Positions 59,848-64,000 of a stretch of DNA of 64,000 bases are shown here, one piece after another. The DNA lies in NCBI RefSeq assembly GCF_042665255.1, contig NZ_JBHTCD010000015.1. One strand, 5' to 3'. This stretch comes from Insolitispirillum peregrinum. Its GTDB lineage: Bacteria > Pseudomonadota > Alphaproteobacteria > Rhodospirillales > Rhodospirillaceae. The notes below the pieces were generated by a model. The model ran no database searches. It was not told the DNA's origin and saw nothing but the letters and a program-made list of their open reading frames with translations. A program made the translations under genes and the position numbers. Numbering within the stretch: position 1 is the stretch's first letter; every line of letters starts with the position of its first letter.

Positions 59848-60312
59848 ATGGTTGAGCGGCGTCTGCGTCCCGCTGTTCGATCCGGTTCTGCTGTCAAAAC
59901 AGCGGAAACCATCCCGGCTCCTGCATCTGTCCCGCAGGCAGCTGCGGAGCCGGATACGGCTCCGGTAGCCGAGGTTGTGCCCTTGCCTGTTCCCGGTGTC
60001 TCTGCGGCGTTGATGCGCAAGGTGCGCGCCAGCCGCCGTCGGGCCGAACGGCATCCGGCACCGCTGGAGGCGTCTGCCCAGGAACAGGCTCTGCGCCGCC
60101 TGAAGCATCAGGTGCAGAAGTATTTGCGCGCCTATCCCGATGGTCCCAAAACTCCCCTCGAGCGAGTCGTTCTGGCATCCCTGAAGCATGAACTTCTCGT
60201 TTTATTGAGGGAAATCAAGGATGAGCGGGAATCTGTTGCCCGCCAGATGGGGCAGACATCCGTTCGGACCAAGGCGGTATCCGCTTACGCAAAAACCTTT
60301 CGGAAAACTTAA
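59848..60312 (+). CDS. Hypothetical protein between flgE and flgN
   Basis: 154 residues, not recognised. It starts five bases after flgE and is therefore cotranscribed. The N-terminal 50 residues are Pro- and Ala-rich and probably disordered (AETIPAPASVPQAAAEPDTA). From residue 55 it is basic and helical (ALMRKVRASRRRAERHPAPL, then LRRLKHQVQKYLRAYPDGPK), ending in a long charged helix. It has no signal peptide. A regulatory or chaperone role in flagellar assembly is possible but not shown. Confidence 0.6.
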   Translation: MVERRLRPAVRSGSAVKTAETIPAPASVPQAAAEPDTAPVAEVVPLPVPGVSAALMRKVRASRRRAERHPAPLEASAQEQALRRLKHQVQKYLRAYPDGPKTPLERVVLASLKHELLVLLREIKDERESVARQMGQTSVRTKAVSAYAKTFRKT

Positions 60313-60348
60313 CCGTCCCGCGCCCGGTTTTCCGTCCCGGACCGTATC

Positions 60349-60400
60349 AGTTCCAGAGCAATGAGCGCAAAAGTGGGAACCGGTTTTGCGCGCCATCACT
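60349..60400. repeat. Intergenic palindromic repeat of alphaproteobacterial type
   Basis: TTCCAGAGCAATGAGCGCAA then AAGTGGGAACCGGTTTTGCG resembles the CCAGAGCAT...AAAAGTG...CGGTTTT repeats common in Rhizobiales and relatives. GCGCAAAA (60365-60372) and TTTTGCGC (60384-60391) form the stem. It sits in the gap between the unknown gene and flgN. Confidence 0.55.
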
Positions 60401-60469
60401 GCGACAGATCAATAGGGGCCGGTCTGAAAGGCTGGCGATCTTCCCCTCCCAAAGAAAGGGACCAGAACC

Positions 60470-60994
60470 ATGAGCCGCACCGCTTCTGTTAATCGTGCCG
60501 TTCGCTCTTCCCGCCCTGTTCGAGGGGCGGGTGCCAGCGCCGAGCGGGCTGCTTCGGGGGCAGCCTTTGCCCAGCCGACGATTGATGACCTGATCCGCGT
60601 CATGCGCGAGCTGCATGATCTGGTGGCCAGTGAGAACGATGCGTTGCGCCGGGGTCTGCCGGCTGCGGCGGTCGAGACCACCGATCGCAAGGAAAAGCTG
60701 CAGGTTGCCTTCCGCGCCCTGTACCGCCAGTTGCTGCGTCGGGGGGCGCCGCCGCTGCCAGCCGGTCAGGTGGAGCAGTTGCAGGGGCTGGGGACCACCC
60801 TGCGGTCGCTGGCGGTGGAAAACGCCGCCCGTCTGGAGGCAGCCCTCAGTGCCAGCCAGCAGCGCATTGATCAGGTGATGAATGCGCTGCGGACCAAAAT
60901 TGCCGAAGACCATTCGGGTTATCGCGGTGATTACGGCAACGTGCAGGCCCTGCGGGCGCACTTTGTCGATTATGGCCGCTCCCTCGACGTTTAA
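60470..60994 (+). CDS. flgN: FlgN-like export chaperone
   Basis: 174 residues. The helical stretch IDDLIRVMRELHDLVASEND then ALRRGLPAAAVETTDRKEKL is typical of FlgN, the chaperone for the hook-filament junction proteins FlgK and FlgL. Those genes follow at once, which supports the call. The first 35 residues are Ala- and Arg-rich and probably unstructured. Start ATG at 60470. The sequence similarity is modest, so the name rests on fold pattern and context. Confidence 0.75.
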   Translation: MSRTASVNRAVRSSRPVRGAGASAERAASGAAFAQPTIDDLIRVMRELHDLVASENDALRRGLPAAAVETTDRKEKLQVAFRALYRQLLRRGAPPLPAGQVEQLQGLGTTLRSLAVENAARLEAALSASQQRIDQVMNALRTKIAEDHSGYRGDYGNVQALRAHFVDYGRSLDV

Positions 60995-61038
60995 CGCGTT
61001 TTTCGTTCTACGCGCAGCAAAAGGGGAGGACGGCAGCC

Positions 61039-62793
61039 ATGTCCATGCGTATCGCCTATAGCGCAGCAAACAGTGCGCTGATGACCATTCAGTCGCAGAT
61101 GTCGGTGAGTTCGAACAACATCGCCAATGCCGACACCGACGGCTATACGCGCAAGGTTGCCAACCTGACGGCCACCAACAGCGGGTCTTACGGAACCGGG
61201 GTGACGGTCAGCAGCGTTACCTCGACCGCCAGCAGCAGCATGGTCAAGTCGGTGGTCAAGGCCAGTTCCACCCTCGGCTCGGCCGAGGCGGTGGCGTCGT
61301 ACATGAGCAGCCTTGGCGATGCCATGGGCACCATCGACAGCGACGGCACCACCGGCAGCAGCCTGTCCAGCATGATCGATGATCTCGAAAGCTCGTTGCG
61401 GTCGCTGGCCGATACGCCGGAAAGCGATACGCTGGTGGCTCAGGTGCTGGGGGCGGTGGACGATGCGGCCTCGCAGCTGCGCACCACCTCGGCATCGGTC
61501 CAGCAGTTGCGGTCGCAGGCGGACAGCGATATCGACGCCGCCGTCGATACGGTGAACAGTGCGCTGCATACCATCGACAGCCTGAACGAGCAGATTGTCA
61601 GCGGTCAGGCGCGTGGCCTTGATACCTCCAACCTGGAAGACCAGCGCTATACCGCCCTGCAAAGCATCTCCGAAAATATGGAGGTCAGCTATTTTACCGA
61701 CAGCAACGGGGCGATGAAGGTCTATACCGACAACGGTATCCCGCTGGTGGACAGTCAGGTTCACGAACTCAGCTTTAATTCGGCAGGCACCCTGAACTCG
61801 GGCGTGAGCTATCCGACCAACCTGTCGGGGATCACGGTTGGCAGCATCGATATTACCAGCAATATCAATTCCGGCGCGATCGGCGGTCTGTTGCAGCTGC
61901 GCGACGAAGACCTGCCTGCGGTGCAGGACGAGCTGGATCAACTGGCGACGTCGCTGATGACCGCCCTGAACTCGGTGTCCAATACCGGCACCTCCTTGCC
62001 CGCACCGAACAGCCTGACCGGAACGGCAACCGTTGCGGGGACCGATGCCGTTGATGGCAGCGGGACCGTGCGTGTGGCTGTCCTGAACAGCGACGGTGAG
62101 GTTGACGAGTATCAGGACTTCGATCTCAGCTCGTACAGCACGGTTGATGACCTGATCGCCGACATTGATGGCATGGGGGGCATTTCTGCCTCGCTGGACT
62201 CTGACGGGCATCTGGTGATCTCGGCGGATGATACCGACATGGGGGTCAGTATCGGGGCGATGGACGGGACGATGGGGACCGACAGCGAGAACATGTCGAT
62301 GTTCTTTGGCCTGAACGACCTGCTGACCGGCACCGGCGCATCCGACATTTCCCTGTCGTCGCGGATTGCCAAGGACAGCAGTGCATTCGCCGTTGGGGCG
62401 TTGTCCGACTCCTCGACGCTGACCGTTGGTGAAATCGGTGTGGCTGCCGGTGATGGCTCTGTTGCCACGGCGCTGGCCGATGCCCTGTCAGGGGACACAA
62501 CCTTTACCGCTGCAGGGAACATGTCGGCGATGACCACGTCGTTGTCGTCCTATGCCTCGGGCATCCTGAGCGATGTGTCGACGTCGGTCGACAGCAGTGA
62601 AAGCAAACTGGCATCGGCCGAAACCCGCTATACGACCCAGTCCGAAGCCCTGTCTTCGCAGAGCGGCGTCAATCTTGATGAAGAAAACGCCCTGATCTCC
62701 CAGCTGGAAAACGCCTATGCGACAGCGGCCAGTCTGATCGAAGCCCTGAACAGCATGTTCGACGATTTGCTGACTGCAGTGAAGTCGACCTGA
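61039..62793 (+). CDS. flgK: Hook-filament junction protein FlgK (HAP1)
   Basis: Joins hook to filament. 584 residues with an AGGGGAGG ribosome site before the ATG at 61039. The N-terminal motif is IAYSAANSALMTIQSQMSVS and SNNIANADTDGYTRKVANLT; the C-terminal helix is NLDEENALISQLENAYATAA and SLIEALNSMFDDLLTAV. The middle is Ser/Thr- and Asp-rich. flgL begins 28 bases later. Confidence 0.94.
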   Translation: MSMRIAYSAANSALMTIQSQMSVSSNNIANADTDGYTRKVANLTATNSGSYGTGVTVSSVTSTASSSMVKSVVKASSTLGSAEAVASYMSSLGDAMGTIDSDGTTGSSLSSMIDDLESSLRSLADTPESDTLVAQVLGAVDDAASQLRTTSASVQQLRSQADSDIDAAVDTVNSALHTIDSLNEQIVSGQARGLDTSNLEDQRYTALQSISENMEVSYFTDSNGAMKVYTDNGIPLVDSQVHELSFNSAGTLNSGVSYPTNLSGITVGSIDITSNINSGAIGGLLQLRDEDLPAVQDELDQLATSLMTALNSVSNTGTSLPAPNSLTGTATVAGTDAVDGSGTVRVAVLNSDGEVDEYQDFDLSSYSTVDDLIADIDGMGGISASLDSDGHLVISADDTDMGVSIGAMDGTMGTDSENMSMFFGLNDLLTGTGASDISLSSRIAKDSSAFAVGALSDSSTLTVGEIGVAAGDGSVATALADALSGDTTFTAAGNMSAMTTSLSSYASGILSDVSTSVDSSESKLASAETRYTTQSEALSSQSGVNLDEENALISQLENAYATAASLIEALNSMFDDLLTAVKST

Positions 62794-62821
62794 GGTTTGG
62801 CTGGGTAAACAAGGAAAGTTC

Positions 62822-63733
62822 ATGATGCTGGCGCGCGTTGCAACCTATGCCCTGAATTCCAAATTGCTGGACTCCTCGCTCAAGCTGCAGTCCCGGATGG
62901 CAGAAAGAACGACGCAGCAGGCGAGCGGTCTGGTGTCTTCGAGCTATGCCGATCTGGACGCGGGAGATACCACCCGCCTGTTGAACCTGCAGTCGTCGTA
63001 TAGCGCCAGCCTCGAGGTCTCGAGCGGTCTGAGCACGGCATCGTCCCGCATTGATGTGATGTATAGCGCCGTCGATGACATGGTTGACCTGATGACCGAG
63101 TTGCGCACCTATCTCAGCTCGGCCTCGACCTCCAGCGGTTCCGAAGACGAGCTGGCGCAGGAAGGTGAGTCCGTGCTCAGCAGCCTGCAACAACTGTTGA
63201 ACACCAAATACGAAGGCCGTTATCTGTTTGGCGGGACCGCAACCACTTCGGCTCCGGTTGATCTGAGCGTGTTGGGGACGCCGTCGATTCCGTCGTCCGA
63301 GGATACATCCTATTATTCCGGCACCAGCGACCTGCCATCGGTCCGTCTGGGCACGGACCAGACCATCACCTATGGCACGACGGGGAATTCCGAAGCGGTC
63401 GAAAAAGCCATTCGGGCGGCGAAAATTGCCGCGACCATGAGCACCGATCCGGTCGATAGCGATGCCCTGTCCGAAGCCTATGATCTGGCCAGTGAGGCGC
63501 TGAACGGTTTGACGGTGGTGCAGGCCAGTCTGTCGATCAGTGCGTCACGGGTCGAAGATGCCGAGTATCGTGAGGAGTCGCTGCAAAGCACGCTGGGCAC
63601 GTCCATTACGGATGTCAGCCAGGTTGATGTTGCTGCCGTGGCCACCGAGCTGTCCGCTTATGAAACGCAGCTTAAGGCATCGTACTCGTCAATCGCGACG
63701 GTTCAGGGATTGTCGCTGCTTGATTATCTTTAG
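62822..63733 (+). CDS. flgL: Hook-filament junction protein FlgL (HAP3)
   Basis: Second junction protein, 303 residues, flagellin-like at its N-terminus (ATYALNSKLLDSSLKLQSRM) and C-terminus (ATELSAYETQLKASYSSIAT). KYEGRYLFGGTATTSAPVDL is diagnostic of FlgL. The ribosome site is AAGGAAAG. It is the last gene in the window and is followed directly by the 48 bp palindromic repeat. Confidence 0.93.
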   Translation: MMLARVATYALNSKLLDSSLKLQSRMAERTTQQASGLVSSSYADLDAGDTTRLLNLQSSYSASLEVSSGLSTASSRIDVMYSAVDDMVDLMTELRTYLSSASTSSGSEDELAQEGESVLSSLQQLLNTKYEGRYLFGGTATTSAPVDLSVLGTPSIPSSEDTSYYSGTSDLPSVRLGTDQTITYGTTGNSEAVEKAIRAAKIAATMSTDPVDSDALSEAYDLASEALNGLTVVQASLSISASRVEDAEYREESLQSTLGTSITDVSQVDVAAVATELSAYETQLKASYSSIATVQGLSLLDYL

Positions 63734-63734
63734 G

Positions 63735-63781
63735 GCATTTTCAAGTTGACCGTCTCCGGTCAACGGCTCGGAAAATGTGGC
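63735..63781. repeat. Palindromic repeat after flgL (second copy)
   Basis: Same 47-base sequence as at 54482-54528 with one difference, beginning one base after the flgL stop codon. The flanking AGGGC and GCCCT-like bases extend the outer stem here. Confidence 0.8.
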
Positions 63782-63784
63782 CCT

Positions 63785-64000
63785 AAAAGGGAAGAGCGTT
63801 TTCGCTCATTGTGAAAACACGTCGGGCTGTTTTCTTGTCAAGGGCGCTGTCCATCCCGGTCGGGAATGGACGGTGAGGTGGCCCCGTCCCTTTGGACAGA
63901 TTGGCGGCTCGAATAAGCTAATCCCGTTTGGTGATCATGCCGCCAAGAGGATGGACGACACCATCTCCGGGGCATGCCCCGGAGATGGTGTCGTCGCGAT
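63785..64000. other. Right-edge non-coding region with stacked inverted repeats
   Basis: No gene is seen. In order there are a GAGCG/CGCTC stem near 63795, a GTCCAT/ATGGAC stem near 63850-63872, TTGGCGGC (63901-63908) with GCCGCCAA (63939-63946), and a perfect 42 bp palindrome at 63954-63995. It may be a terminator region before a convergent gene outside the window. Confidence 0.6.
63954..63995. terminator. Perfect 42 bp palindrome
   Basis: Both 21-base arms are exactly complementary with no spacer (centre between 63974 and 63975, at GGGGCATGCCCC). A T-run is absent. It could act as a bidirectional transcription stop, or be a protein-binding or recombination site. Confidence 0.5.

Overview
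The window looks like a chromosomal segment of a GC-rich, motile alphaproteobacterium, most likely of the Rhodospirillales (Novispirillum, Insolitispirillum or Azospirillum type). The evidence is the secY-adk-rpsM-rpsK-rpoA-rplQ order, an RpoA starting MIQKNWQELI, the ccoHIS-fnr group of cbb3-oxidase genes, an intracellular PHB depolymerase, a flagellin starting MPVISTNTAANSAL, and a LuxI-type synthase. The genus is an inference; no rRNA or tRNA gene was seen.

Layout. 1-5016 is the end of the spc operon (secY, adk) and the alpha operon (rpsM, rpsK, rpoA, rplQ), with a consensus sigma70 promoter ahead of rpsM and a strong terminator after rplQ. 5315-11045 (minus) is a GntR regulator followed by a complete branched-chain amino acid ABC importer (livK-H-M-G-F). 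11542-13194 is an orphan protein with one, perhaps two, nuclease-like motifs, next to an intergenic region full of inverted repeats. 13317-16063 pairs a transporter with a PuuB-like FAD oxidoreductase. 16295-30111 is mostly housekeeping: a Bax-like peptidoglycan hydrolase, YgjP, YcgN, PhaZ, CoaBC, Dut, an Rrf2 regulator with CysK, a MarR regulator with a divergent AhpD-like protein, a PepSY protein, a NifX-like protein, an EamA exporter, PanC and PanB. 30270-34248 is ccoH-ccoI-ccoS-fnr. 34462-43160 holds a DnaJ-like protein, an MBL hydrolase, MltA and the YejABEF peptide importer. 43296-46016 is an ExeA-like ATPase fused to a TolA-like tail built from about forty 10-residue repeats. 46387-49070 is a three-gene set for a 2,3-diacetamido sugar acid. 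49268-50934 is sufE and a luxI operon with a lux-box-like palindrome. 51315-63733 is an ECF sigma factor and a flagellar filament and hook cluster (two near-identical flagellins, fliD, fliS, flgD, flgE, flgN, flgK, flgL and small unknown genes).

How the parts may work together. The flagellar block supplies filament, caps, hook, junction proteins and export chaperones. The neighbouring sugar-acid genes could serve a surface polysaccharide or flagellin glycosylation, and the autoinducer synthase sits between them and the flagellins, so population-dependent control of surface and motility is a reasonable but untested idea. The cco/fnr genes indicate microaerobic respiration.

Non-coding structure is notable. 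There are two copies of a 177-178 bp element with terminal inverted repeats (5116-5292 and 26427-26604). A 47-48 bp palindromic repeat directly follows the stop codons of fliC2 and flgL. A hairpin is conserved in both flagellin leaders, a perfect 42 bp palindrome lies at the right edge, and several operator-like palindromes lie next to regulator genes.
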